This document shows positions 43,052 to 51,575 of a stretch of DNA of 64,000 bases, in pieces. Positions within the stretch are counted from its first letter, which is position 1. Each line of letters opens with the position of its first letter. The notes under the pieces were generated by a model. That model made no database searches. It was not told the origin of the DNA and saw nothing but the letters and a program-made list of their open reading frames with translations. Both the position numbers and the translations under genes were made by a program. Source of the stretch: MedAcidi-G1 sp002294285. Its GTDB lineage: Bacteria > Actinomycetota > Acidimicrobiia > Acidimicrobiales > MedAcidi-G1. The stretch is from NCBI GenBank assembly GCA_963999645.1, contig CAXEUY010000002.1, positions 62,001 through 126,000 on the forward strand, in the 5' to 3' direction.

Positions 43052-43423
43052 ATGACAACTAATGAAGGTAAGACCTTTAAAATCGACAATGAAGAGATTT
43101 CACTTATCAGTTTCAACTCTGATGGCCTAGTACCTGCGATTATTCAAGAAGCTAGTTCAGGAAAAGTTTTGATGATGGCTTGGATGAACGAAGAGTCCTT
43201 AACGAGAACACTCTCAACAGGAAGAACCTGGTTTTGGAGTAGAAGTCGGCAAGAGTATTGGTGTAAAGGTGAAACTTCTGGTGATAGACAGTTCGTGCAA
43301 GAAGCCTTCTATGATTGTGATTTTGACACTTTGCTCTTCTTAGTAGTTCAAGAAGGTAGAGGTGCCTGCCACACTGGTGAATTTAGTTGCTTTTTTACAT
43401 CTTTTAAATTCGATGAAAACTGA
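43052..43423 (+). CDS. hisI: Phosphoribosyl-AMP cyclohydrolase
   Basis: A 123-residue monofunctional HisI that opens the adenine ring of PR-AMP. It has the expected MMAWMNEESL, RSRQEYWCKGETSG and zinc-binding GRGACHTGEFSCFF motifs. It lacks a fused HisE domain, and hisE is not in this window. Its end overlaps the trpE start by 11 bases, which joins the histidine and tryptophan genes into one unit. Confidence 0.94.
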   Translation: MTTNEGKTFKIDNEEISLISFNSDGLVPAIIQEASSGKVLMMAWMNEESLTRTLSTGRTWFWSRSRQEYWCKGETSGDRQFVQEAFYDCDFDTLLFLVVQEGRGACHTGEFSCFFTSFKFDEN

Positions 43424-44942
43424 TTTCAAAATTTCTCCATCTTTGGATGATTTCAAAGAACTAGCGGAAAAATATAACCTGATTCCTGTTTGGGTGGAAA
43501 TCCTTGCGGACTTAACAACTCCCGTGTCTCTTTTTAACCGCTGTATTGGGGACAAGAAAGGTTTTTTACTCGAAAGCGTTGATCGTGGTGAACACTGGGG
43601 ACGCTGGTCTTTCATAGGCGGAGAACCTTTGGCTTCTGTGTCAAGTATGGAGGGTAAAATTCAAATAAGTGGCACTTTGCCATTCGAAGTGAATTCAAAC
43701 ATGAACCTTTTGGATTTACTTACCGAACTTTTGGAATTTTTTGATACTCCAGTAATGGATGACTTACCTCCCTTGCATGGAGGTCTTGTCGGCTATCTCG
43801 GGTATGACATAGTTAGAGAAATCGAAAATCTACCCAATGCGCCTACAGATGATAAGAGTTTTCCTGACGCACAACTTGCGATAATAGGTGATCTAATCGC
43901 AATTGATCATTGGAAGCAGAGAGCTTTTCTGCTTTCCAATGTTCTTACAACCAAAGAGGACTCCGAATCTGTTATTGAAAGAAAGTATGAAGCTGCAGTT
44001 GAGGCATTGCATGAATTAGCTAAGGCGGGAGCTGCGAGTAAGGAAGAACCGCTTATGTTCCCACCACCTTTCGATGAAGATTTACCAGAGGTAAGTTCAA
44101 CTTTTGAAACAGATCATTTTCGTCAAGCAGTACAAGTTGCTAAGGAACACATAGTTAATGGTGATATTTTCCAAGTTGTCCTATCTCAAAGATTTGACGT
44201 TGAGTTGGATGCTGATTCTTTTGATGTCTACAGGGTTCTACGACAAATAAATCCAAGTCCATACATGTATTTTTTCCGATATGAGGAAATGGAAATTGTG
44301 GGTGCCTCACCGGAGCCAATGGTGCGTCTTTTGGATGGCAGGGTCTTTTCAAGGCCTATAGCCGGAACAAGAAAAAGGGGTAGAACAGAAAAAGAAGATC
44401 GTATTCTCGCTTCTCAGTTAAATGAAGATCCGAAAGAGATAGCTGAACATGTGATGCTGCTCGACTTGGCGCGAAATGATGTGGGGAGAGTGGTTGAATT
44501 CGGAACAGAAAAAGTGGACGAGAGTATGATTTTGGAAAAATATAGTCATGTAATGCATCTAACTAGTCAAGTTTCCGGTGATTTACGAGAAGGGCTTGGG
44601 CCAATTGACGTTCTAACAGCGACTCTTCCGGCCGGAACAGTTTCAGGTGCGCCCAAAGTTAGAGCAATGGAAATAATTGATTCACTAGAGCCCGTCAAAC
44701 GCGGCCCTTACGCGGGTGTTGTTGGGTATTTTGATTTCTCCGGAAATTTGGACACTGCGATCACTATTCGCACAATGTTTATCAAAGATGGGATTGCTTC
44801 AGTGCAAGCTGGGGCTGGCATTGTTGCAGATAGTGATCCAGTTGCTGAGGACATGGAATGCAGGAATAAAGCCAGAGCTCTTTTGGGCGCTATTCCAGCA
44901 GCGCGACGTATGTCTAAACAACGAGAAGAGCGAGAAGATTAA
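43413..44942 (+). CDS. trpE: Anthranilate synthase component I
   Basis: A 509-residue chorismate-using enzyme, first of the tryptophan pathway. It contains HGGLVGYLGYD, NGDIFQVVLSQRF, SPEPMVRL, RPIAGTRKRG and LPAGTVSGAPKVRAMEI. A regulatory LLES-like motif for tryptophan feedback appears as FLLESVDRG. The ATG at 43413 is preferred over 43362, which lies far inside hisI. No trpG follows, so the glutaminase subunit must be elsewhere. Confidence 0.93.
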   Translation: MKTDFKISPSLDDFKELAEKYNLIPVWVEILADLTTPVSLFNRCIGDKKGFLLESVDRGEHWGRWSFIGGEPLASVSSMEGKIQISGTLPFEVNSNMNLLDLLTELLEFFDTPVMDDLPPLHGGLVGYLGYDIVREIENLPNAPTDDKSFPDAQLAIIGDLIAIDHWKQRAFLLSNVLTTKEDSESVIERKYEAAVEALHELAKAGAASKEEPLMFPPPFDEDLPEVSSTFETDHFRQAVQVAKEHIVNGDIFQVVLSQRFDVELDADSFDVYRVLRQINPSPYMYFFRYEEMEIVGASPEPMVRLLDGRVFSRPIAGTRKRGRTEKEDRILASQLNEDPKEIAEHVMLLDLARNDVGRVVEFGTEKVDESMILEKYSHVMHLTSQVSGDLREGLGPIDVLTATLPAGTVSGAPKVRAMEIIDSLEPVKRGPYAGVVGYFDFSGNLDTAITIRTMFIKDGIASVQAGAGIVADSDPVAEDMECRNKARALLGAIPAARRMSKQREERED

Positions 44943-44956
44943 ACACCAAAAAATGG

Positions 44957-45754
44957 ATGACTGAAATGACTTATCTGGAAAAAATTTTAGAAGAGCACCG
45001 CTCAAAGGCGAATGAAGATAGTAGAAGCTTTAAATCTCTTTATGAAGAGGCAGTTGTCGAAAAACCCACAAAAGGCTTCATCAATGCTTTAAATGGTCAA
45101 AGAAAGGGAGAGATTGCTGTAATAGCAGAGGTTAAGCGCAAGTCTCCTTCAAAAGGAAACTTGGTTTCAGAATTGAATCCAAGTTTGTTAGCAACGGAGT
45201 ATGAAAATGGTGGAGCAGCAGCAATTTCGGTTCTAACCGAAGAGAAAAATTTTTCGGGTTCGAAGAAAGATTTAATCGAAGTTTCTAATTCGGTTAACCT
45301 GCCGATACTAAGAAAAGATTTCACAGTGGATCCTAGAGATATTTGCGATGCACGAATTATGGGTGCTGATGCAGTCCTTTTAATAGTGGCTGCCTTAGAC
45401 CAGTTTGAACTTAGGGACTTCATAGATTTGTCAATTGAGTTGGATCTTGACCCACTAGTTGAGATCCATGATGAAAGGGAATTGGATCTTGCTCTCGAAG
45501 TAGGAGCTAAATTGATCGGCGTGAATCAAAGAGATTTGAAATCATTTGAAGTTGATTCGTCTAAGGCAGTTAATTTGAAATCTAAAATTCCTGAAAGTGT
45601 TACAGCAGTAGCCGAATCAGGAATAGATTCTGCTGAGAGCGCAGCTGTTTTGAAAGAAGCTGGGTATGCAGCTTTGTTGGTTGGTGAATTACTTGTTAAG
45701 TCCAAAGATAGGGCTAAAACTCTTCTGGAATTAGCCAATAAGAGAGTTGAGTAA
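44957..45754 (+). CDS. trpC: Indole-3-glycerol-phosphate synthase
   Basis: A 265-residue TIM-barrel enzyme forming the indole ring. It contains VIAEVKRKSPSKG, the 'LPILRKDFTVDPRDICDAR' segment, IGVNQRDLKSFEVD and VAESGI. A start at the in-frame ATG 44966 is equally possible. trpD is not adjacent. It ends 2 bases before trpF. Confidence 0.95.
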   Translation: MTEMTYLEKILEEHRSKANEDSRSFKSLYEEAVVEKPTKGFINALNGQRKGEIAVIAEVKRKSPSKGNLVSELNPSLLATEYENGGAAAISVLTEEKNFSGSKKDLIEVSNSVNLPILRKDFTVDPRDICDARIMGADAVLLIVAALDQFELRDFIDLSIELDLDPLVEIHDERELDLALEVGAKLIGVNQRDLKSFEVDSSKAVNLKSKIPESVTAVAESGIDSAESAAVLKEAGYAALLVGELLVKSKDRAKTLLELANKRVE

Positions 45755-45756
45755 TC

Positions 45757-46386
45757 ATGACCGCAGAGGGCGACAAAAAAATTTCTGTGAAAATTTGCGG
45801 AATAACAACCCTTGAAGACGCTTTATTAGCAACTGAGTTGGGTTGCGATGCTCTTGGATTTAATTTTGTTTCCTCTTCTAAGAGAAGAGTCACTCCTGAA
45901 ACGGTTAAATCTATCATCCGACATCTTCCTGAAGAGATGATGATGGTGGGGATTTTTCAAGACTTGGAAAGTGAGAAGCTAATTCGATTGATTGAAGAAA
46001 CGGGTCTAAATGCAGCACAGATGCATGGAAGTGAATCTTTCTCTGATTGTCAGTTTATTGCCCAGAGAGTGCCTACAACTATTAAAGCGTTGACTCCTAA
46101 CGCTCCTGAATTATCTAGATTTTTAGATTTTGGAGTGGACTATCTGCTTTTAGATTCTGACAATCCTGGCCAAGGTGAAAGCTTTGATTGGAGCGCAAAA
46201 CATGACCTTTCATTTAGCGACCGGATGTTTTTAGCTGGTGGATTAAGTCTCGAAAATCTTGATGAGGGGATTGCGACTTTTTCGCCTTTTGGCGTCGACG
46301 TCGCAAGTGGAGTGGAATCCATTCCAGGGGTCAAAGATCCTAACTTATTAAAGCTTTTTATCCAGAGAGCTAAGTCAATTAGTTAG
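45757..46386 (+). CDS. trpF: Phosphoribosylanthranilate isomerase
   Basis: A 209-residue single-domain TIM barrel. It contains VKICGITTLEDAL at the N-terminus, LGFNFVSSSKRRV, and the C-terminal AGGLSLENL and GVDVASGVE. Its presence means this organism does not rely on a PriA-type HisA for this step. An 8-bp inverted repeat begins at its stop codon. Confidence 0.94.
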   Translation: MTAEGDKKISVKICGITTLEDALLATELGCDALGFNFVSSSKRRVTPETVKSIIRHLPEEMMMVGIFQDLESEKLIRLIEETGLNAAQMHGSESFSDCQFIAQRVPTTIKALTPNAPELSRFLDFGVDYLLLDSDNPGQGESFDWSAKHDLSFSDRMFLAGGLSLENLDEGIATFSPFGVDVASGVESIPGVKDPNLLKLFIQRAKSIS

Positions 46387-46407
46387 AAACATTTAATAAG
46401 TTTCTAA
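46383..46407 (+). promoter_or_regulatory. Inverted repeat between trpF and trpB
   Basis: TTAGAAAC at 46383-46390 and GTTTCTAA at 46400-46407 are exact inverted repeats with a nine-base loop. The hairpin starts at the trpF stop and ends 3 bases before the GGAG of trpB. No T-run follows, so it is not a standard terminator. Confidence 0.5.
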
Positions 46408-46418
46408 ACTGGAGTTAT

Positions 46419-47576
46419 ATGAATTTAAAGAATCCTAATGAAGGTGGAAGATTTGGACCGTTTGGCGGCATTTATGTTCCCGAAACGCTGGTGCCAGCTT
46501 GTAAGGAACTTGAAGAATCTTTTAAAGAAGCGTGGGCCGATGATGCATTTCGAAAAGAGTTAGATTCTCTTTTGATCGATTATGCAGGTCGGCCATCACC
46601 AATCACCGAATGTTTCAATCTTTCTGAGGAATTAGAATGCCGTTTGTTGCTTAAACGAGAAGATCTCAACCACACTGGTTCCCATAAGATCAATAATGTT
46701 TTAGGTCAGGCGTTACTAGCTAAACGTATGGGAAAAAAACGTCTTGTGGCTGAAACTGGTGCTGGTCAGCATGGCGTGGCAACAGCAACTGCAGCAGCTC
46801 TCTTAAATTTGGAATGCTGTGTTTATATGGGTGAAGTAGACGTAAAGAGACAAGAATTAAATGTATTCAGGATGAAGTTGTTAGGGGCAGAAGTTAGGAG
46901 TGTGACTTCTGGAAGCAAGACTTTAAAAGATGCTGTTAATGATGCAATGCGAGATTGGGTAGCAACGGTTGAAGAGTCATATTACTGTTTGGGTTCTGTT
47001 ATGGGTCCTCACCCTTACCCCTGGATGGTTAGAACGTTTCACGAAATTATTGGAGTTGAAGCTAGAAGACAAACTGAACAAATTTTAGGAACAACTCCTG
47101 ATGTGGTGTGCGCTTGCGTCGGAGGAGGGTCTAATGCGATTGGAATTTTTTCTGGTTTTATTGACACAGACACAGAGTTGGTTGGTGTGGAGCCTGCTGG
47201 TGGTGCTGCGATAGGAAGGGGAGTTCCTGGCGTAGTACACGGAATGGAATCTTTTCTGATGCAAGACGAATTTGGCCAAGTACTAGAAGCTGAGTCTATA
47301 AGTGCTGGGTTGGATTACCCAGGTGTTGGCCCTGAACATAGTTATTTGTCTTCGACAGGTAGGGCCCGTTATGAGTCAGTAACTGATCATGAGGTGATAG
47401 AAGCTTTTCAGTTGTTAAGTCGGACCGAAGGAATAATCCCTGCCTTAGAGCCTGCGCATGCCCTCGCTTGGGTTTATAGAGAAAGGGAGTCATTGCGTGG
47501 GAAGTCTGTCCTTCTAAATCTTTCAGGTAGAGGTGATAAAGACGTGGGACAGATGATGGAAGTACTGAATGTCTGA
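46419..47576 (+). CDS. trpB: Tryptophan synthase beta chain
   Basis: A 385-residue PLP enzyme that joins indole with serine. The PLP lysine K90 is in NHTGSHKINN, and ETGAGQHGVATA, CVGGGSNAIG and LSGRGDKD are conserved. The N-terminal GRFGPFGGIYVPETL marks it as a standard TrpB1. It overlaps trpA by 8 bases. Confidence 0.97.
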   Translation: MNLKNPNEGGRFGPFGGIYVPETLVPACKELEESFKEAWADDAFRKELDSLLIDYAGRPSPITECFNLSEELECRLLLKREDLNHTGSHKINNVLGQALLAKRMGKKRLVAETGAGQHGVATATAAALLNLECCVYMGEVDVKRQELNVFRMKLLGAEVRSVTSGSKTLKDAVNDAMRDWVATVEESYYCLGSVMGPHPYPWMVRTFHEIIGVEARRQTEQILGTTPDVVCACVGGGSNAIGIFSGFIDTDTELVGVEPAGGAAIGRGVPGVVHGMESFLMQDEFGQVLEAESISAGLDYPGVGPEHSYLSSTGRARYESVTDHEVIEAFQLLSRTEGIIPALEPAHALAWVYRERESLRGKSVLLNLSGRGDKDVGQMMEVLNV

Positions 47577-48357
47577 AGTAAACAAAGTGGAAACGACTCT
47601 TATTGATTGCATGAATGAAGGTCGAAAAGCACTAGTTGTTTATATAACAGGTGGCCTAGGTGACGACTGGATTCAAACGCTTCATTCGGTGGTTGAAGCT
47701 GGTGCAGATGTGGTTGAAATTGGGATCCCCTTTTCGGATCCGGTGATGGATGGTCCCGTGATCCAAAAAGCCAATGACTCATCTATGAAATCCGGTTCAA
47801 CACCTGTAAGCATTGTAAATGATGTTAGAGACGAGTCGCTTTCAGCTCCCTTAGCTGTAATGACTTATTACAACCTTGTTTATAGAATGGGTCACGAAAG
47901 GTTTGCATCTGATATTGCTTCTGCGGGTATTTCTGGGTGCATACTTCCAGATTTACCTCTCGAAGAATTGGATCAATGGTCAGAAGTTGCTTCGAAATCC
48001 AACATTGAGACGATTTTACTAGCAGCGCCAACAACGCCTGATGAGAGGCTAGGAGAAATATGCGATCGTACTGCCGGATTTGTTTACGCAGTGGGTTTAC
48101 TTGGGGTAACTGGTGTTCGTTCTGAGTTAGCAGATAGCGCCATTGAAATTGCCAGTAGATTGAAAAAAGTCACATCCAAACCTGTTTTAGTGGGAGTGGG
48201 CATAGGAAGTCCAGAACAAGCCGTAGAAGCCTCAAAAGTAAGTGACGGAGTAATCGTTGGATCCGCAGTAGTGAACGAGATGCTAAGTGGGGCTTCTCCT
48301 GAAGAAGTGGGGACACTTGTTTCGTCATTTCGTACCGCACTCGATGAAAACTTCTAA
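47569..48357 (+). CDS. trpA: Tryptophan synthase alpha chain
   Basis: A 262-residue TIM-barrel subunit that cleaves indole-glycerol phosphate. The catalytic residues E50 and D61 lie in EIGIPFSDPVMDG; GVTGVRSE and VGVGIGSPEQA form the phosphate-binding region. It is the last gene of the his-trp unit; a weak terminator-like structure follows. Confidence 0.96.
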   Translation: MSEVNKVETTLIDCMNEGRKALVVYITGGLGDDWIQTLHSVVEAGADVVEIGIPFSDPVMDGPVIQKANDSSMKSGSTPVSIVNDVRDESLSAPLAVMTYYNLVYRMGHERFASDIASAGISGCILPDLPLEELDQWSEVASKSNIETILLAAPTTPDERLGEICDRTAGFVYAVGLLGVTGVRSELADSAIEIASRLKKVTSKPVLVGVGIGSPEQAVEASKVSDGVIVGSAVVNEMLSGASPEEVGTLVSSFRTALDENF

Positions 48358-48393
48358 AAATCAGCAATTTCTCGCTTTCCTCGCCTAAAAGGT

Positions 48394-48423
48394 AAAAAAA
48401 CCCAAAATTAAGGGACTTTTTTT
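48394..48423 (+). terminator. Possible terminator after trpA
   Basis: AAAAAAACCC at 48394-48403 can pair with GGG and the TTTTTTT run at 48412-48423, with two unpaired bases. The stem has only three G-C pairs, so the call is weak, but its position 37 bases after trpA fits the end of the operon. Confidence 0.4.
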
Positions 48424-48532
48424 AAAAAAACACCTTTAAAACGGGCTTAAATGCTTGACATTAGACCTAAAACGGTGTCGCGTGTCCATGTACCTAATTG
48501 TGGGTGCGTAAATAATATAAGGGAGACGGTGG

Positions 48533-48832
48533 ATGAACAAAAGTGATTTGATCGCAGCAATGGCTGAAAGAGCTGGTGTTTCGAACAAAGATGCTGGGGC
48601 TTGCCTGGATGCTATGTTTGACGTAGTGGCGGATGCTGTAGCTGCTGGAAATGAGAAGGTCACAGTACCTGGCTGGATTTCATTTGAGCAGACAATTCGC
48701 AAAGCTAGACAAGGAAGAAACCCGCAAACCGGAGAAGCAATTAGCATTCCGGCTTCAAAAGCGGTGAAAGTTTCTGCAGGATCTAAGCTTAAGGCTGCTG
48801 CTAAGAGCGGCGGACCTCCAATGGGAATGTAA
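48533..48832 (+). CDS. hup: HU-family DNA-binding protein
   Basis: A 99-residue histone-like protein. MNKSDLIAAMAERAGVS at the N-terminus and the saddle region 'GWISFEQTIRKARQGRNPQTG' are typical. The usual F-x-x-x-x-R arm is present and the C-terminal KVSAGSKLKAAAK closes the core. Unlike HU of mycobacteria or streptomycete HupS, it has no long lysine-alanine-proline tail. GGGAGACGG precedes the ATG, and a good terminator follows at 48865. Confidence 0.93.
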   Translation: MNKSDLIAAMAERAGVSNKDAGACLDAMFDVVADAVAAGNEKVTVPGWISFEQTIRKARQGRNPQTGEAISIPASKAVKVSAGSKLKAAAKSGGPPMGM

Positions 48833-48864
48833 ATGTAGCTAAGGCTATATTTTGTTTTTCAGGG

Positions 48865-48890
48865 GCCTGCTGGTATTACCGGCAGGCTTT
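48865..48890 (+). terminator. Rho-independent terminator after the HU gene
   Basis: GCCTGCTGGT at 48865-48874 pairs with ACCGGCAGGC at 48878-48887 (one G-U pair) around the loop ATT, followed by TTTCTGATTTT. It separates the HU gene from fabZ. Confidence 0.8.
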
Positions 48891-48907
48891 CTGATTTTGG
48901 AGGTAGT

Positions 48908-49333
48908 ATGACTTTCCCGAAACCTATAGATGTGATTCCACACAGGGATCCGTTTCTTTTTTTGACTGAAGTAACAAATTTGTCGATTTCAGAGTCAGCT
49001 GAAGGTTACTGGCAACTAAGTCTCGACGAAGATTTTTTCGTTGGTCATTTTCCTGAATTGCCTACATTACCGGGTGTTTTGATGTGTGAATCGATAGCAC
49101 AACTTGGGGCTTACACATTGCTATCGGATCCAAATTTTGAAGGTTTTTTACCTTTATTTGGAGGACTTGACAATGTTCGATTTAGACGAAAGGTTTCCCC
49201 TGGTGAGCGATTAGAACTTTCAGTCGAGCTTTCAAAAATTTCAGCTCGTGGCGGTAAAGGTCACGGTGAAGCGCGAGTTGATGGGGAACTTGCGTGTAGT
49301 TGTGATTTGATGTTTATTTTCGCAACTGTTTGA
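48908..49333 (+). CDS. fabZ: 3-hydroxyacyl-ACP dehydratase (FabZ-like)
   Basis: A 141-residue hot-dog-fold dehydratase. The catalytic pair is H12 in IPHRDPFLFL and E61 in LPGVLMCESIAQLGA. It would dehydrate 3-hydroxyacyl-ACP in fatty-acid elongation, matching the facing fabF-acpP-fabG-fabD genes. GGAGG precedes the ATG. Its stop abuts the fabF stop on the other strand. Confidence 0.9.
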   Translation: MTFPKPIDVIPHRDPFLFLTEVTNLSISESAEGYWQLSLDEDFFVGHFPELPTLPGVLMCESIAQLGAYTLLSDPNFEGFLPLFGGLDNVRFRRKVSPGERLELSVELSKISARGGKGHGEARVDGELACSCDLMFIFATV

Positions 49334-50506
49334 TCAAGCTGGGCCTATAACTAAGCAACCATTGTGCCCACCAAAGCCAAAGGAATTAGAAATAGAAGGT
49401 GAAGGTGTCCATTCGACAGCTTTTTCGTGCACTAGGTTTATAGGTGGCATATCTGGATCAGGATTAGAAAATCCAGCCGTAGGTGGTATCAGAGATTTTT
49501 GCAAAGCTAAGACCACCGCAACAGCTTCAATAGCTCCTGCCGCTCCAAGTGTGTGACCTGTAACTCCTTTAGTGGAAGAAACCAGAGGTCCGGAAGTGCC
49601 AAAGACAGCATTTATAGCTTGTGCTTCACCTAAGTCATTTAATGGAGTTGATGTTCCATGAGCATTTATATATCCGACTTGATCGTTACTTACGTCGGAG
49701 TCTTTCAATGCAAGTTCAATGCATTTTTTTGCCCCTGAGCCTTCTGGAGCGGGAGCAGTTATGTGATGGGCATCAGCATTGCTTGCACCACCAAGTATTT
49801 CAGCGAGGATTTCAGCTCCCCGAGCTAAAGCCATCTCTTTTTCCTCTAAAAGTAGAATTCCTGCACCTTCACCCATGACAAAACCATCACGATCAACATC
49901 GAATGGTCTTGAAATGCCTTCTGAGGAAAAAGCCGTCATATTCGTAAAGCCTGCGATGGAGCTCCCAGTAAATGCGGATTCAGTTCCCCCCGCTATCACA
50001 ACATCACATCGATCTGAAGCAATTAGTCTTGCAGCATTAATAATCGCATGCGTTCCGGCAGCACAAGCCGTGCAAGTGTTTTCAGCTGGTCCTTTGAAAC
50101 CGTATTTCATCGAAACAGCAGCTGACGCTGCATTCGGCATCATCATTGGTACTAGAAAAGGAGATACACGTCTTGCTCCTTTTTCTAATAGCACTCCAAT
50201 TTGTTCTTCAAGAGTCTCTATGCCACCGATCCCAGTACCTATGAAAACTCCAGATCTGTCAAGATCTGCAGTTAGTTCGCCTGCTTGAGAGAGGGCCATT
50301 TGTGATGCAGCTATTGCGAATTGGGTTGAGCGATCTGAACGACGAGCGTCTTTTGGGTTATCAAAATACTCTGATGGATCAAAATTCTGAACTCTTCTTT
50401 CCCCAGTTGCAGGAGGTTGACACAGTCCCTTCCAGAAGTCTTCACTTCCAATACCACATGAAGCGACTACTCCTAAGCCGGTAACAACAACCTTTCGGCT
50501 ACCCAT
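49334..50506 (-). CDS. fabF: 3-oxoacyl-ACP synthase II
   Basis: A 390-residue condensing enzyme. The nucleophile is C148 in TCTACAAGTHAI; the histidines are in NAHGTSTPLND and KGVTGHTLGAAG. It elongates acyl-ACP by condensation with malonyl-ACP. It is the last gene of the minus-strand fatty-acid operon and overlaps the acpP stop by one base. Confidence 0.95.
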   Translation of the reverse strand: MGSRKVVVTGLGVVASCGIGSEDFWKGLCQPPATGERRVQNFDPSEYFDNPKDARRSDRSTQFAIAASQMALSQAGELTADLDRSGVFIGTGIGGIETLEEQIGVLLEKGARRVSPFLVPMMMPNAASAAVSMKYGFKGPAENTCTACAAGTHAIINAARLIASDRCDVVIAGGTESAFTGSSIAGFTNMTAFSSEGISRPFDVDRDGFVMGEGAGILLLEEKEMALARGAEILAEILGGASNADAHHITAPAPEGSGAKKCIELALKDSDVSNDQVGYINAHGTSTPLNDLGEAQAINAVFGTSGPLVSSTKGVTGHTLGAAGAIEAVAVVLALQKSLIPPTAGFSNPDPDMPPINLVHEKAVEWTPSPSISNSFGFGGHNGCLVIGPA

Positions 50507-50742
50507 TAGAGTTTGCTTGTAATTAGCTCAAATGCTGATTGTATAGTTTCAATTCCCTCTAATTCTTCTTCCTCTACAGTTACACCAAACTCTTCTTCCA
50601 GCGCCATTACCAGTTCGACTAAGTCAAGACTGTCAGCATCAAGGTCGTCTGCAAAATTCGCCTCAGGGGTCACTTGTGCCTCGTCAACAGACAGCACCTC
50701 GACTGCACATTTCTGAAATCTTGCAAAATTGTCGTCACTCAT
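50506..50742 (-). CDS. acpP: Acyl carrier protein
   Basis: A 78-residue carrier with phosphopantetheine attachment site S38 in DDLDADSLDLVELVMALEE. It carries growing acyl chains for FabF, FabG, FabD and FabZ. AAGGAG lies 5 bases before the ATG. It sits between fabG and fabF. Confidence 0.96.
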   Translation of the reverse strand: MSDDNFARFQKCAVEVLSVDEAQVTPEANFADDLDADSLDLVELVMALEEEFGVTVEEEELEGIETIQSAFELITSKL

Positions 50743-50816
50743 ATGAACTCCTTATGTTTAACTGCCCACATAACAATAGATGCTTACTTAAGTTCTACCA
50801 AGTTATTGCAACAGGT

Positions 50817-51530
50817 TTAACCCATGTAAAGGCCACCGTCAATTGGTATCAAACTACCCGTTATATAACCAGCATGATCGGATGCTAAAAAGGCAATAAT
50901 TTCTCCTATTTCTTCAGGCTCTCCCAGCCTGCCTAGTGGAATTGACTGAAGATACTCTTTTATTTGTTCTTCGGATAATTTTTGCAACATATCAGTTTTG
51001 ACTGCACCCGGTGCTACCACATTCACAGTTATATTCCTAGAAGCGTATTCTTTTGCTAACGATCTTGCTAAGCCTAAGAGGCCCGATTTTGATGCAGCGT
51101 AGCTGCTCTGACCCACCTGACCGATTCTCCCCGAAAGTGAGGAGACGAAAATTATTCTTCCCCATTTACCCTTCATCATTCCACGCAGTGCCTGTTTCGC
51201 CGTTCTGAAAGCACCGGTCAGATTTGTATCGAGGACATCTCCAAAATCAGTATCGGTAGTTCTAGCGGTTAATGCGTCACGAGTTATTCCGGCGTTAGCA
51301 ACAAGAATCTCCACAGTTCCCAGTGAGGCTTGAATTTGCTCGAATGTTTGGTTCACTTGTTCTTGACTGGTGACATCACAACAAAAAGCTTCAATTCCGA
51401 GTTCTTCAAGAGAATCTGGATAAGTCTCTCGATAGGTGATAGCAACTTTATGTCCGGAATTGGCAAAGGTTTTAGCAGTTGCTAAACCGATACCCCTATT
51501 TCCGCCTGTTACAAGAACTACTCGTTTCAT
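50817..51530 (-). CDS. fabG: 3-oxoacyl-ACP reductase
   Basis: A 237-residue SDR. It has the NADPH-binding TGGNRGIGLA, NAGIT, and the catalytic serine and SYAASK tyrosine/lysine motif. The C-terminal GSLIPIDGGLYMG is standard. It reduces 3-oxoacyl-ACP. It lies between fabD (45 bases) and acpP in the same operon. Confidence 0.93.
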   Translation of the reverse strand: MKRVVLVTGGNRGIGLATAKTFANSGHKVAITYRETYPDSLEELGIEAFCCDVTSQEQVNQTFEQIQASLGTVEILVANAGITRDALTARTTDTDFGDVLDTNLTGAFRTAKQALRGMMKGKWGRIIFVSSLSGRIGQVGQSSYAASKSGLLGLARSLAKEYASRNITVNVVAPGAVKTDMLQKLSEEQIKEYLQSIPLGRLGEPEEIGEIIAFLASDHAGYITGSLIPIDGGLYMG

Positions 51531-51575
51531 TTATTTCCCCAAGATTTGTTGAAAATAGTATCTACCGATCTTCGT

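Noticed and set aside
48455..48483. TTGACA upstream of the HU gene as a promoter
   Set aside because: No acceptable -10 element lies 15-19 bases downstream.
49779..50288. A 169-residue plus-strand ORF within fabF
   Set aside because: It is antisense to a condensing enzyme with all catalytic motifs, has serine/proline-rich shadow composition and no ribosome-binding site.
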